In this document: positions 35,046-47,187 of the stretch, piece by piece
Layout: each line of letters begins with the position of its first letter
Numbering within the stretch: position 1 is the stretch's first letter
Source: Nyssa sinensis
Taxonomy: Eukaryota; Streptophyta; Magnoliopsida; Cornales; Nyssaceae
DNA: 64,000 bases
Assembly (NCBI GenBank): GCA_008638375.1
Contig: CM018033.1
Location: 17,636,017 to 17,700,016, forward strand
Direction: 5' to 3'
Program-made: the position numbers and the translations under genes
Notes under the pieces: model-generated
The model's input: only the letters and a program-made list of their open reading frames with translations
Databases searched by the model: none
Told to the model about the DNA's origin: nothing

Positions 35046-35384
35046 TTAAAAACCTTCATAAAAAGGTTTAAGTCTATGACCATTCACCTTAAAAACTTTT
35101 TCCGTTGTTGGGCTCTGAATTTCTACTGCACCATGATGAAAAACATTAGTAATAACAAAAGGACCAACCCAACGAGAACGCAACTTACCTGGGAATAACT
35201 TAAGCCTTGAATGGTAAAGTAGAACTTTTTGTCCAATAGCAAATTTCTTCCTAGAAATCTTCTTGTCATGAAAGGCCTTTGGCTTTTCCTTGTATATTTT
35301 AGAGCTCTCATATGCTTCATTCCTCAATTCTTCTAGCTTTTGTAATTGTAACTTCCTATGTTCTCCAACCTTATCCATATCCAT
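35046..35384 (-). pseudogene. pol: Gypsy integrase C-terminal relic
   Basis: A 112-codon ORF whose second half is the conserved C-terminal module of Ty3/gypsy integrases ([20 protein letters not shown] then VGPFVITNV). It follows the protease relic within 10 bp, so a large deletion fused the two and removed reverse transcriptase, RNase H and the integrase core. Sequence left of it to 33776 is non-coding 3' region. Confidence 0.85.
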
Positions 35385-35390
35385 GTTGCA

Positions 35391-35792
35391 TTACTTGATT
35401 GCCCAAAAAGCCTTGTGCTCTAATTCCAAACTATTGGTAATTGGAACCTCCAAACTTTTCTTACTTGTTTGCTCAAAAACTTCCTGCACTAAAGGGTTAA
35501 TAACATCAACAGCAAAAACATGATCAATATCACTAGGGTACCTCATAGCATCATAAATGTTAAATTGAATCTTTTCACCATCAAATTCCATGGTCAAGGT
35601 ACCATTATGCACATCAATCATTGTTCTAGCTGTTTTCAAGAATGGTCTCCCCAATAAAATATGTGCAGGATTAGGAGATGTGTCATCATCCATATCCACA
35701 ATGTAAAAATCTGCAGGAAATATTAATTCGTTCACCTGCACTAACACATCCTCAATCACCCCTTCAGGGTAAGCATTAGTACGATCCGCCAA
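35391..35792 (-). pseudogene. pol: Gypsy protease C-terminal part
   Basis: In phase with the ORF upstream after one stop. Contains YPEGVIEDVLVQVNELIFP and HILLGRPFLKTARTMID, the conserved end of Athila/Tat retropepsins. Ends with TAA at the deletion junction. Confidence 0.85.
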
Positions 35793-36632
35793 CTATATAA
35801 TAACACCAGTTTTTTTCAAAGAACCCAGATTTAAAGAAGCATACATAGATCGTGGCATGACATTAATAGAAGCTCCTAAATCTAACATGGCTTTCTCAAA
35901 TCTAGTATTACCTATTCTATATGGAATGGTGAACATACCTGGATCTTTACACTTAGGGGGAAGCTTTCTTTGAAGAACAGCTGACACATTCTCCCCCACA
36001 CTTACCTTTTCATCATCTCTTAACTTCCGCTTGTTAGTGCATAGTTCTTTCAAAAACTTTGCATACCTTGGCACTTGCTTAATTCCATCTAGTAAAGGGA
36101 TATTTACCTCTACCTTGTGGAATGTCTCTAAAATTTCTTTCTCTTGCTCCTCCTTCTTAGACCTTGCACACCTGTATGAAAAAGGTAGGGGGTTAGTCCT
36201 AACTTGAATAGAAGGATTAGAAATTACCTTAGATATTTCTGCCTCCTTTTCAATCTCTTTCTCCTGAACAACTATAGCAGTAGATTTTGGTACCTCCAAT
36301 TGTTTGCCACTCCTCAATGTTATAGCACTTGCATTCTCTCTTAGATTAACAATAGTTTGAGAAGGTAGCTTACCTGAGCCTTGAGAATCCAATCGACCAA
36401 CTGTGGTAGCAAGCTGACTTACCTGATTCTCCAAATTTTGTATGGAGGTCCTTGTCTCTTGTTGGAATTGTTGTGTATTGGTCATGAAAGCTTTAAACAT
36501 ATCCTCAAGAGATGTTCCAGAACTGGAAGGAACTGCTTGTTTGGGTGGATACTGCTGTTGAACCTGTTGAAAACCGGGCTGGTTATTTGAAAAAACATTT
36601 TGCATTGGTTGCCTATTTCCTTCATAGCTCAA
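35793..36632 (-). pseudogene. Gypsy gag-protease linker and retropepsin
   Basis: Gln-rich linker with a coiled coil (about residues 45-85, IQNLENQVSQLATTVGRL), the ITLRSGK motif of Athila/Tat gag-pro, then the protease active-site region MLDLGASINVMP. The catalytic triad normally reads D-S/T-G; here it is D-L-G, probably inactive. A stop separates it from the rest of protease. Confidence 0.85.
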
Positions 36633-36725
36633 ATTGGGATGATCTCTCCATCCTGGATTGTAAGTATTAGATTATGGATCATATCGGCGCTGGGGTTGTC
36701 CTGAGAAATTCCCCACTGCATTAGC

Positions 36726-37772
36726 TTACTGAACAGTTTCATCTTTTTGCAATGTTGGACGCACACCTGTATTATGTCCTGACAATGAACAAATTCCACA
36801 CACTTTTGCTGCTTGCATGTTTCCTACAGCCATTTGACGAACCAAAGTAGTTAAATCAGAAATTTGACGTTCAATGTTAGAAGTACTTACCTCATGCACC
36901 TTTTTAGGTGTGTGCTCCATTCTGGTTCCATACTGCTGTGAGTTGGCTGCCATGTTTGAAATCAAATTCCTAGCATCATCTGGAGTCTTATCAACCAATG
37001 TTCCTCCATTAGCAGCATCTATCATACTTCTATCCATTGGCAATAGTCCCTCATAAAAATATTGGATTAAATGCTGATCATCAATTTGGTGTGGTGGACA
37101 GCTCGAACATAACTTCTTGTACCTCTCCCAATACTCATAAAGAGATTCTCCATTATATTGCCTGATGCTACATATCTCTTTCCTTATATTAACAGCCCTA
37201 GAAGCAGGTAAATATTTCTCCAAAAATAGTCTCTTCATCTCATTCCATGTCTGAATCGATCCAGAAAGAAGGTAATATAGCCAATCATTTGCCAAGTCTA
37301 CCAATGAGAACGGAAAAGCCCTAAGCTTTATCTGCTCCTCTGCTATTCCTTGAGGCTTCATGCTAGAACACACCACATGAAATTCCTTTAGATGCTTGTA
37401 TGGATCTTCACCTGTAAGACCACGAAAGGTAGGCAAAAGATGTATTAGTCCTGATTTCAATTCAAAAGCAGCAGTTAAATTAGGATACTCAATACACAAT
37501 GGTTGTTGATTTAGATTAGGAGTAGCCAACTCCCTCAAAGTCCTAGCAGCCCTATTGTTATTAGGAGCAGCCATATCTTCCTCTTTAGAATCACTGTATG
37601 AACTATTAGAAAGTAATTCAAATGCTATGTTCAGGCCAGGTGATGCAACAATAGCTTTTTCAGAATTTGCAGTCGCAATTCGAGCTTGCCGAGTCTCTTT
37701 TCTCAACCTTCGTGCGATTTTCTCAATTTCTGGATCAAAGCTTAATTCGTCAGGTTGAGAAGATCGAGTCAT
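36726..37772 (-). CDS. gag: Gypsy gag (Athila/Tat type)
   Basis: The true start is probably the ATG at 37772 (MTRSSQPDELSF), since codons before it are low-complexity leader. The retrotransposon gag core is well kept: LPTFRGLTGEDPYKHLKEF, WLYYLLSGSIQTWNEMKRLF and YEYWERYKKLCSSCP. A zinc-knuckle-like CGICSLSGHNTG occurs near the end but lacks the final cysteine. The frame ends in a stop at 36726 just before the linker ORF. About 348 codons from the ATG. Confidence 0.8.
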   Translation of the reverse strand: MTRSSQPDELSFDPEIEKIARRLRKETRQARIATANSEKAIVASPGLNIAFELLSNSSYSDSKEEDMAAPNNNRAARTLRELATPNLNQQPLCIEYPNLTAAFELKSGLIHLLPTFRGLTGEDPYKHLKEFHVVCSSMKPQGIAEEQIKLRAFPFSLVDLANDWLYYLLSGSIQTWNEMKRLFLEKYLPASRAVNIRKEICSIRQYNGESLYEYWERYKKLCSSCPPHQIDDQHLIQYFYEGLLPMDRSMIDAANGGTLVDKTPDDARNLISNMAANSQQYGTRMEHTPKKVHEVSTSNIERQISDLTTLVRQMAVGNMQAAKVCGICSLSGHNTGVRPTLQKDETVQ

Positions 37773-38067
37773 AAACCAAAAAGAAATAAATAAATAAATA
37801 AAAAGAAGCAAAAAATAAAATAAAATTAGAAAAAAATAAAATAAAATAATAAATAACCAAACAATAAATCGTGAATTTCTAAATGAATAGTACCACCTAG
37901 AAAACTCCACCGAACCTATAGGAAAAAAAAATAAAAAATTAGAATTTGATAAACAAAAATTAAAACACAAATTGACCTAAAAGCAATGAATTAAAAAAAA
38001 ATAAATAAGAATTAAAAAAATCAGCTAGAATAATATAAAAAAAAAAAAAAAATTGACAAGAAACACT

Positions 38068-38084
38068 CCCCAGCAACGGCGCCA
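38068..38084 (-). other. Gypsy primer-binding site
   Basis: The complement reads TGGCGCCGTTGCTGGGG, adjacent to the inner end of the 5' LTR. It fixes the element as Athila/Tat-like. Confidence 0.85.
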
Positions 38085-38086
38085 AA

Positions 38087-39642
38087 TTTTGGAAGCGCGT
38101 CGTTAACACTCCAAAAATAAATTAACCTTACTTCTTAACACAGTAAACACAGTAGCTAGCTAAGTAAGAGTCGATCCCACAGAGAGTGTCCACAATTTAT
38201 TTTTTATTTATTCTGACTAATTCTAAACTAAGATCCAATTAATAGCAAAACAATAAATGGGAGGGTTAAAATTTTGATCAAACTAATTACGAATGAAAAT
38301 TAAATTAATAACAAAAATCAATAAATTAAAACTTCAGTTCTTCGGTTCAATCTCACCCTCACAGTCAATGGAACAATCAATCAATTATAACATTATCCTC
38401 CCCTTCAATGAATCTAATAATCTTAGGTAACAACAAGCTCTGCTACCCGAAATTTCCCTTAGTTCCTCACTAATGAAACAAGCTCTCCATTAGATTCTAA
38501 CCATTATACAATTTAGAACAAGCTCTCTAAATTTAATACAATGGCAGCATTAATATTTAGGAAATTAGATTATTCTAAGCAACAATCACACAAGCTCGGA
38601 CTGTTTAACTTAGGACATGATAATCATAGCAATAAACAAAAGCTTGACCACAATCATCTATCACTATTTGCCACAATTGATTAGGAACCATATCAATTAC
38701 ATAATATACTTCCTGAATCTAGCAATTGATAATAATCTGATCAATCTAACAGGCCTTAATTAAATCAATCAAACTAAATATCAATAAACAATTAAAATAG
38801 ATTATCATGAACAGATTAATAAGAAAATGGAGAATTAACGTTACTGTATTGATTCAACCATTAAACTGCAATGAGGGTTCGAAATCTCCTAGAACTGAAT
38901 TAAAAATCTAGCCTAACATACTTCAAAAAGAAAATAAAACTAAAAACTTATTGTCACTGTCTCTGTACTGCCGCCTCCGTTGCAGCCGCACGAACTCCCC
39001 TTTCTTCTCTTGCCGCACTTTCCTCTCTATTTCTTTCTTGAATCAGCCCCACCAACTCCTTATACGCTAGGGTTTCCTTGTTTCCAACCTGAGCCCACAC
39101 TTAAACTTTAGTTCAGCCGCACTTTAATTGAGCTGAGTCTTTAAAGCTATTTTTATACTTCAAAACGACTGAATATTGACTTGGGCTCTTCACGAAAGTT
39201 GTAGCTCTGGATGTGTAGATAATTTTAGAATTTTGAATCATCTGATTTGGGCTTCGGAAACTCAAGTTATGGCCCGTTGAAATTGGCTGGTCGGACAGGA
39301 TTCTACTACGCGGGACAGCTTTCCAGGCCTAATTTCGAAACAATGTTTGGCGGCCCAAACAAACTCGGATTTTTACAAACCAGACCTTTCTGAAAAGCTC
39401 AAGACGTCCTCTAAAAACTTCATGAAGACCACTTCCTCATTCTCGAACTAGAACACCATCCAAATCTCAAATGAAACTCTATAGATCAAATCTGTTCAAA
39501 ACCAAAAATTACACAAAATTATTCTTTTACCATCAATGCTTCCCTAATTCAATAAATGAATTAATTAACTCACTAAAACAGAAAATATGTAATAAAACCA
39601 AATATCGAAGAATTAAAAATATGAAATATTATACTCTCATCA
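38087..39642 (-). repeat. 5' LTR of the gypsy element
   Basis: About 1.56 kb; in element sense it starts TGATGAGAGTATAATATTTC. Full length compared with the truncated partner at 32554-33760. Divergence by eye is a few percent with small indels. Confidence 0.85.
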
Positions 39643-40404
39643 ACTCATCCACAACTCACAATTTCTACAAACATCATTCACAACTCACAATAATCACAAG
39701 GCAACAAACATCATCATCATTATCTTCATCCATCCATCATCAACAAGGGCGGTTGAAATCCAAAGAATGAAAAAAGTTGCAAAACCGCACGACACCACAC
39801 CATCCATCCATCCACTACCAACCAACCAACATTCATCCACTACAATCACAATCACAATCACAAACACAATCCCAAACCAACCAAACAACAATCATCGATC
39901 ACCAAAAGTAATTTACTAAGTAAAAGAATAGTTTTACACCAAGTATTTCCTAAAATTAAAAACAATTTCCCTTATAAAAGAAAAAGAAAAAGAATACAGC
40001 AATTCATCCATCATTAGTTTGCTCCTTGGTGTGGCTCTGCTCGTCATTGATGGGCCTGAATTCTTTCTAAAGCTGAGTAACTAAGTGCATATATATCAAC
40101 AAATCCTTGGTGTGGCTTAACCTGATCGCCAAAACCATCATTAGCTTGTTCCTCTCTTCAACTTAATGCTACGTCGAGAATTCATTTCATAACATAAACT
40201 ATCTTGCCCATAACATATATTCCCTTTCCAATAACACAACGTGGGTATAGATCTTTCAGTCATTTCTAACCTCTATAAACGTAAAGCTTAAGTTGTTAGA
40301 CCCTTGTAGGAAAAAAATAAAGCATGAACAATTAGATTTAATATTCCATATCAATATTCATTAGTACACATTAATTCAGTCCCTTATTAATGTCGATTAT
40401 CTAC
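39643..40404. other. Duplicated flank block, including the copia-2 empty site
   Basis: Matches 27077-27790 and, across the junction, shows the unoccupied copia-2 target (CTACAAACATCATTC at about 39654). No coding capacity. Confidence 0.7.
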
Positions 40405-40755
40405 GTACCGTAATTAAATTGTGTTTGAATTTACTTATACTTCTGAGACTTGTTGAGAGTGGTTTCCCATGATTTGAGAGCTTTAAAGAAGAGATATTTT
40501 TTTTCTTTAACTTAACATTCATTCCGACAAAGTGGGAGGGGGTGAGAAAATTCTGGGGAATGTTTTTTCTTGTTTTGGAAAAATTTGATAACTTATATTA
40601 TTAAAATATAATGTCTAAAAGAGAGAAAAAAATTAGGCTTACGAGTGACACATGTTTAGGAATATAAATTGAAAAAAATAGTGTAGAGAAATCAAGCATT
40701 ATATAAAAGAATAATGTTAAAATTTTTAAATTTTTATCTAAAATAATTAAACAGT
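40405..40755 (+). pseudogene. 3' flank remnant of a third lectin copy
   Basis: Matches about 2200-2590 downstream of the first lectin gene (TTAAATTGTGTTT, GAGACTTGTTGAGAGTG, TGAGAGCTTTAAAGAAGAGA and so on). No coding exon remains nearby. It implies an old third copy or a partial duplication. Confidence 0.7.
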
Positions 40756-43700
40756 GAAATTGCAACTTTCTAGTTCTTCCTACTGTTTTTTTTTTTTTTA
40801 CTTAAATAACTAATTTTTTTTAAAAAAAATACAAACTTTATCGAAGGAAAGTATTCCTTTTGAATTCAGTGTCACCTTTCAAAATTCATTAAAACATGTT
40901 TTAAGAATTATTATTCACACTCGTTTACTTTCTGAATTTTAAAATATTATTTTTTTAATAATTTAAATTATACATCAAATGAAAATGAGAATGGAAATAG
41001 GATTTCAAGGTATAATAGTATTTTTAAATCAAGATTCATAAACACAAGCAATTTAAAATATATTTTTTAAACTCACAACTGACATTTTGACTATTGGCTG
41101 CTTCGTTGCTTTCCTTCATCATATAGCTCTCAAGGCTGACTAAATTTACTTTTTCTTTTCTAGTTTTGTCCTTTTTACTTTTGAGGCGGGCAAGACAGGT
41201 GGGGACTCAGCCGAGACAAACGAGGCACACTTACAGGGCTGGTTCTGACGGTGGAGGACCCGACCCTTGACTTCTATTGATTCCAGAACTTTACAACTGG
41301 AGCATGAATAGACCATACATACCCTCACTCCGATTCAACCTTAAACATCATCCATCATCATCAACAAGGACGGTTAAAATTCAAAGAATGAAAAAATTTA
41401 CAAAACCCCACGACACGGCACCAACTACACATCCACTACCAATCAATCAACATTCAACTACCCCAATCACAATCATAATCTCAAATTAATCAAACAAGAA
41501 TCATCCATCACAAAAACTAATTTATTAAGTAAAAGAATAATTTTATACTAAATATTTTTTACAATTAAATATAATTTTTTTCATAAAAGAAAAAGAAAAA
41601 GAATACAATAATCCATTCATCATTAGTTTGTTCTTTGGTGTGGCTCTGCTCGTCATTAATGGATTGAATTCTTCCTAAAGTTGAATAACTAAATGCATGG
41701 TATCAGCAAATTCTTGGTGTGGATTAACCAGATTGCCAAAATCATCATTAACTTGTTCCTCTCTTCAACTTAATGCTACGTCGAGAATTCATTTTATAAC
41801 ATAGACCTTCTTGCCCATAACATATATTCTCTCCCAATAACATCATCTCACTTACGTTCATAAGGCCAGGATCTATACCTACCAATTTAAATTTTTTCCT
41901 CCATTTTCTCAACAACCAAACAATATCACTGTTGTCGTACCACGCGAAGTGGTATTTTATTTTCTCGACTATTATTTCTATACTTATGATCTGATTGATG
42001 ATATTGTTATGTGTTTGAAATTGCATACTGGATATTAGGAATTGTCCGCATTGGACTTGTATTAGTTTTTGCACACTATTTACTTGTGTGTTTTAGAAAA
42101 CCCCACTGAGTATTATGACTCACCACTACTACTCTTAGGAATGCCAGGTATCGGACTGGTAGAGGACAGATGTTGGAGCATATTTAATTAGTCAGGTTTA
42201 GATTTTTGTTTTAATTTAAACATTTATTAGGCCTTTTATCTTAAACTTTTATGTACCATAAATTTCTAGTTGGACTATAAAGTTATACAAAAAATATTTG
42301 GGACTTTCTTTACAAGTAAGGCCTAAAATAATTACTTTTCTTGCTTAATGATGAAGCTGATCTTGGTTAGATATAGTAAAATGAGGAGATAAGATTCACT
42401 GGATCTAACTCCAAGGGTAGGTAAGTAGTAGTTAGTTAAGAAATAAGCACCTAAAAAATATCAATTTTCGGTTCAAATCTTACAAAATACAATTCTTCTT
42501 GTGGTCACATTTTTACAAGTGATTAGATTTCGATTTACAATCCAATCACATAACCAAAAATTATAGTTAGCAGAGTCAAGACGAATTAGCCGAAAAAAAA
42601 AAAAGATTTATTTGATCTTAAATAATTGAGATAATATTTTATTAATTTGAGTTAAATTCACCAAACAAATATATATAGATGAATTAGAGAAATTATTATA
42701 TGATCTAAGTCAATCATTAAATGACATGTATACAGTATGTTAAGTTTATGGGAGATAATAAAGTAATTTTTGTTGATGTTTTCTATGAATTGGGTTCGCT
42801 CATATAGATTTACCTCTTCTAGTTGAGAATTTTTCATTTCTCGTTTTTGATAAGATGAATTTAGCCAAAACTATGTTTGTCTTGTTAGGAATTAGAATGA
42901 GTTTGGAGTGAATACATCCTACCACATCCTACCCCACCCTGATTATATAAAATAAAATAATAAAAAAAAATTGTGATACATAATCTATAATCATTCATTA
43001 AAAGTATATAAAATTTGATAAAATTATATGTTTGAAGAAGAAAATAATACCATTTTAATTTCTATTGACATGCATATTTTTTATTTTAACACATGTAATA
43101 TTTTAAAGATTGAGTTTCTATTTATTCCAATTACTTTATCTTTAGTATCTAGATCATCTCATAGTTAAAATACCATATCTCATATGAACTCAATCTTATA
43201 GTATCATTCTCCTAAAAAATTAAAATAAAGAATTTCATTACGCATTTCGAAATGCATTGAGTATCTAATGGAAAAAAATACAATAATGACCCTTCTCTAT
43301 GTAATCTTAATAAATGATCCACAATGGTCACTTTTAATGTAACCCTTGTGTATTTGCTCTCAGGTTTTTTTTTTTTTTGACGCAAAGATGAATCAGGAAA
43401 ATCGAATTCATATCAACTGTATAGGGAGTGGGTACTTTCACCTCTCGAATATGTACTCGATTTTGTGATTTTGCTAAAGTTGAAATTTTATTTTTTATTT
43501 TTAATGGGATGTTAAAACTTTAACTATTATTAGAATATTTAATGGTAGAGATAGATTGATACTTTTTCATTTTCTAAAATATATGAAAAATAATTTTAAG
43601 ATAAATAAATAATAAACAAAATAAAAAGAATTTTATGAATTAATTTTAAAAAACTTAATATTTATTAAAGTAATATAAAAATAATCAATTATTAGTTGAG

Positions 43701-44187
43701 AGTTGTTATCAAAAATAAATAGTGCATGAATAGTGATTTGAAAACTATATTTAATTTCTTTTCAATCTTCAAATTTGAAGATCACAAATAAAGAACCATC
43801 TTTTTAGGGCATCTCATCCATCTTCAAAGCTTCAAATTTGAAGGTGGGAATGGAAAACACAAATCCAAGTCATCTTCATTTCATTTTTAAATTTGAAGAT
43901 ACGGAGATGGTCTTAGTTTGTGATTTTCATGCACTAATTTTTTTGGGTAAATTACATCGACCTCCCTTGAGGTTTAGTCAAATTACACAAGGATTTTTTC
44001 ATGTTTGAGAAATTACACTGACATTCCATCTACTTCAATGTCGATAACAAAAACATCTCTTCCGTTAGTCAACGATTAGTTGACCAAACAGAATATTGTG
44101 ATATCATCTCAAATATTTTTACAAATACCAATTTTACCCTTATCAATTTTTTAAAAAAGTTTTTTTTTTTTTCTCTCTCTCTCTCTC

Positions 44188-44225
<38 letters not shown>

Positions 44226-44562
44226 AAGCCCTACACAGACACACAAACACACACAGATCAAGCCCTACACACACAGAGAGATCTGCCAGATTTGTGGCGA
44301 AGCATTTTCCACAGCCGAAGAACCAAATGAAGACATCTTCTCAAGGCTCCACCGACCGTTTTAATGTTGTGAACTGCTACGAAATCCTTCTAATCTTTAA
44401 AAAGGAAATCAAACCCTTCATTATATAAAAAGATCTAATATGTAGTGATTTTGGTTCATATATATGAAGAGTAATATTTGAATGCCCAAATGTTGGTATC
44501 CAAATGGTGTCAAACACTTACATGGAGTGGAATCTGTTAGTAGGACTCATGATAATAGGCTC
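40756..44562. other. AT-rich intergenic region with repeat fragments
   Basis: No gene is seen. 41280-41930 is another partial copy of the flank block (compare 9008-9050 and 27120-27960). 41935-42330 resembles the end of a long gypsy LTR (CCCCACTGAGTATTATGACTC). At 43945 GGGTAAATTACATCGACC looks like one end of a common plant MITE but no partner end was found. A (CT)n(TA)n(CA)n microsatellite lies at about 44170-44224. Confidence 0.5.
44170..44224. repeat. (CT)n/(CA)n compound microsatellite
   Basis: CT, TA and CA dinucleotide runs in direct succession. Confidence 0.95.
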
Positions 44563-45986
44563 TGTTGCCCAGATTTTTACCCTAACAGGGGTTGAATAAG
44601 GTATTTTGTAAATATTGGCTACTTTTACAAATTTTAAAATTAAATGCTAAATATGCACCAGTATGTAAATACGCCTATCCTTAACATATACATCCTTGAC
44701 TCAAGTATCCTCACTTGAGTTTTTCCACTATCTTGATCTCCTTGCAGGTAGAGGTCAAACATTTACAACAAGAGCTCCTAACTTTTTGCCTAACAAAATA
44801 TCTCATTTTGCCTCATAAGAATAACACTTACTTGCAAATCTCACTGCAGTGAGAAAATACAAAGAGTTTACCTCTCTTTTGAAATGAATGCTCTCTTTTG
44901 AAATGAATGGTATAATATAAGTTCACTCTCTAACAATTGATCAATAATTTTTTTGAATATTTAAGAGTTGAGAGAAATTTGAGATCTATATTTAAAAATA
45001 AGGAAATCTCAAATCACTAAGAAGGATTTGAATGTAAGAGAAATTTTGTAAATGTTAAGGATAGTAATAAATGATTTCAATAGCCTCAATTTATAGGTGT
45101 TTAAAGAATATAGCCGTTTGATTTGAAAACTAGCCATTTCCCATTTTTAGATTTGTTTAAATTTGAATTTTAAAGTGTCAGATCGACAAAATTTGCCGAC
45201 TGAATCATAATTCAGTTGACTAAAGAACTCGACTAATTTGTCCAGAGGATAGAGGTTGATCTTTGTAAAAAGGAATTCAGTTGATTGGCTCATAGGTTCA
45301 GTTGATTGAACCTTCTAGTGTTATTTTGTACACAAAAAAGCTTATATAATTCAGTCGATTGTATGTTCAACTTGGTCGACTGAATTGGGCAATGTGTTTA
45401 GGCCTTGTGAACAAAATATATGTTCAGTCAACTGAGTCTTGGGTTCAGTCGATTGAATTTAACATAGGCAAAATAGGCATGTTTTGTGAACATGATTTGG
45501 TTGACTGAATCGAAAACTTAGTCGATTGAATCTAACCATTTTGCATCAGTGTCTATTTTGTCTAGTGTTTTCTTTTCCAAATACCTTGATTTTTCAAAGC
45601 TTAGTTTTTAATAGTATTATGCCTTTGAAAATTCATTTTGTTGATGGATTTTATTTAATCACTTAAATAATTTAATCATTATATTTTGATCTATCAATCT
45701 TAGATCACTCATAAAAATAATAATAAAATAAAACAAAAGTCTTTACTTGATTCCTTGGACATGAGTGCTTTATTTGTCTTGTGTTTGACTTGAGGTTTGA
45801 TCTTGTGAGAATATCTTCATGATGTTGATCATTTTCATCTTTAGTCAAAGCTCAGCCAACCATCCTTTGAATTTATTGACCTATTTGCATTATCACTTAA
45901 GGTAAATCATTAATCCACATCATCAATGTATTGTTCTCATTAAAATTATAAGAATGCCCTTGGTTGAATACTTTTTAGGCCAACAA
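44563..45986 (-). repeat. 1.4-kb LTR of a minus-strand retroelement
   Basis: The complement starts TGTTGGCC and ends GGGCAACA, with short inverted repeats TGTTG/CAACA. Directly before it in element sense lies AAAAAGGTGGACAT (complement of about 45987-46000), a polypurine tract. It is therefore the 3' LTR. About ten copies of a TTCAGTCGACTGAA-like palindrome are spread through 45180-45540. No partner LTR was found within the window. Confidence 0.75.
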
Positions 45987-46478
45987 TGTCCACCTTTTTA
46001 TGATAACAAACCATTGAAGCAAACAGAGTCAAATATTAATAGGGAAAATATAATCAAATTGTAACTCTCCCCCTATCAATTATGCATAGTTTTGAATAGC
46101 TCAATTTTATGCCTAGATAGAATATGTTCAATGTTCATAGGAATTTAAATTTAAATCTTCCCTTGTCATTATGCATATATTGATAAAGTACAATTTATGC
46201 CATTATTGATTTTCAATAAGTTTATAGGCATTGCATGTATAACACATAATTAGCTTATATAGAATAGACTTTAAATTGCAAAAAGAGTATTTCATTGATA
46301 AAAATGATCTTACACAAAGCAAAGATGTTCTCATGGATTTTTACAAGATCCCACAAAAATGTTCTGTTACAAAAATAGTCCAAACAAAATCAAACAAAAC
46401 AAAAATCTTGTTCCCTTGTCTTTTTGTTGGATCTTTATGCTTCAAGTCTTCTTCCCTTTGATCTTCATCAAAAAGATA

Positions 46479-47187
46479 TCATCGGGGAGCATAAGGTGGT
46501 AGTTGAGTAGGTTGAGCTAGAGGATGATGGCGAGTTATCAAGATCCGTTCAAGGACCTCATTGACTTCAATGACGTCTGCCCAGGTTTCACCATGCTTCT
46601 GTTCATTATGTTCATAAAGGGAATCGACGGGAAGCTTAAGAATGTGAACGTCAATTTCAATGGCGTTGATTCGTTCACCCATGTCATTGAGCTTGTCAAT
46701 TAGATTTTTAGACACGGTGTCGATTCGGGAAGTGATGATGGACTCGATGTTCTGTAGGATTGAGAGGAGAAGTTGGTTGGAATTAGAGGGAGCAACCTGA
46801 GTGGTGGTTGCTTGAGCCAGAAGTGTGGAAGTGGTAGGTTGAGTGTGAGAGAGTGAGCGAGTCTCTTTAGGATTTTCGTCCTCGTCAATGTTTTGTGGGT
46901 GAGAAAGTTGAGAAGCTTCCTTAGGAACCCATCCATCAGGAGTGGATTTGTTTCATATGAGTTTGAAGGTGGAGGTTATGTATGTGTCTTTGGGTGTTAC
47001 GGTTTGGATGTCGGTTTTGGAAGTGAGATCAATTTTGAAATGTTCAAAAATAGAAGTGAGAAGAATTTCGTAAGGTAGGGCGCCATTTTTCTTTTTCTTA
47101 CAATCATTCATATGATAAATGGTTATATATGCAAGATCGACTTGCTTGTTGTTAAAGAGGCACCACATGAGAAATCTATCCATGTAG
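46479..47187 (-). pseudogene. Retroelement gag-like ORF (plant transposon protein type), 3' part
   Basis: One continuous minus-strand frame, broken only by a TGA at about 46953, runs from the CACTA-2 border to 46479. The first part (LPYEILLTSIFEHF) resembles the LPYG-LLT-IFEHF motif of a widespread plant retroelement ORF. The second part is Ser/Thr/Gln-rich with a helical segment (DKLNDMGERINAIEIDV). About 480 bp of non-coding sequence separates it from the polypurine tract. The N-terminal half should lie on the other side of CACTA-2 but is not recognisable there. No enzyme domain is present. Confidence 0.55.

Larger units (their letters stand above)
32554..39642 (-). mobile_element. Deleted Athila/Tat-like Ty3/gypsy element
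   Basis: Minus-strand element. The 5' LTR is at about 38087-39642; the primer-binding site TGGCGCCGTTGCTGGGG is the complement of 38068-38084, the type usual in Athila/Tat elements. The polypurine tract TAAGTGTGGGGGAATT (complement of 33761-33776) precedes the 3' LTR at 32554-33760. The 3' LTR lacks about 350 bp at its left end compared with the 5' LTR. Gag and protease remain, but reverse transcriptase, RNase H and most of integrase are deleted. Host-like sequence AACTCATCCACAACTCACAA is present on both sides, which a simple insertion with a 5-bp TSD does not explain. Confidence 0.9.

Noticed and set aside
43945..44100. GGGTAAATTACATCGACC end of a MITE-like repeat
   Set aside because: No opposite inverted end or target duplication was found nearby, so it was not called as an element.
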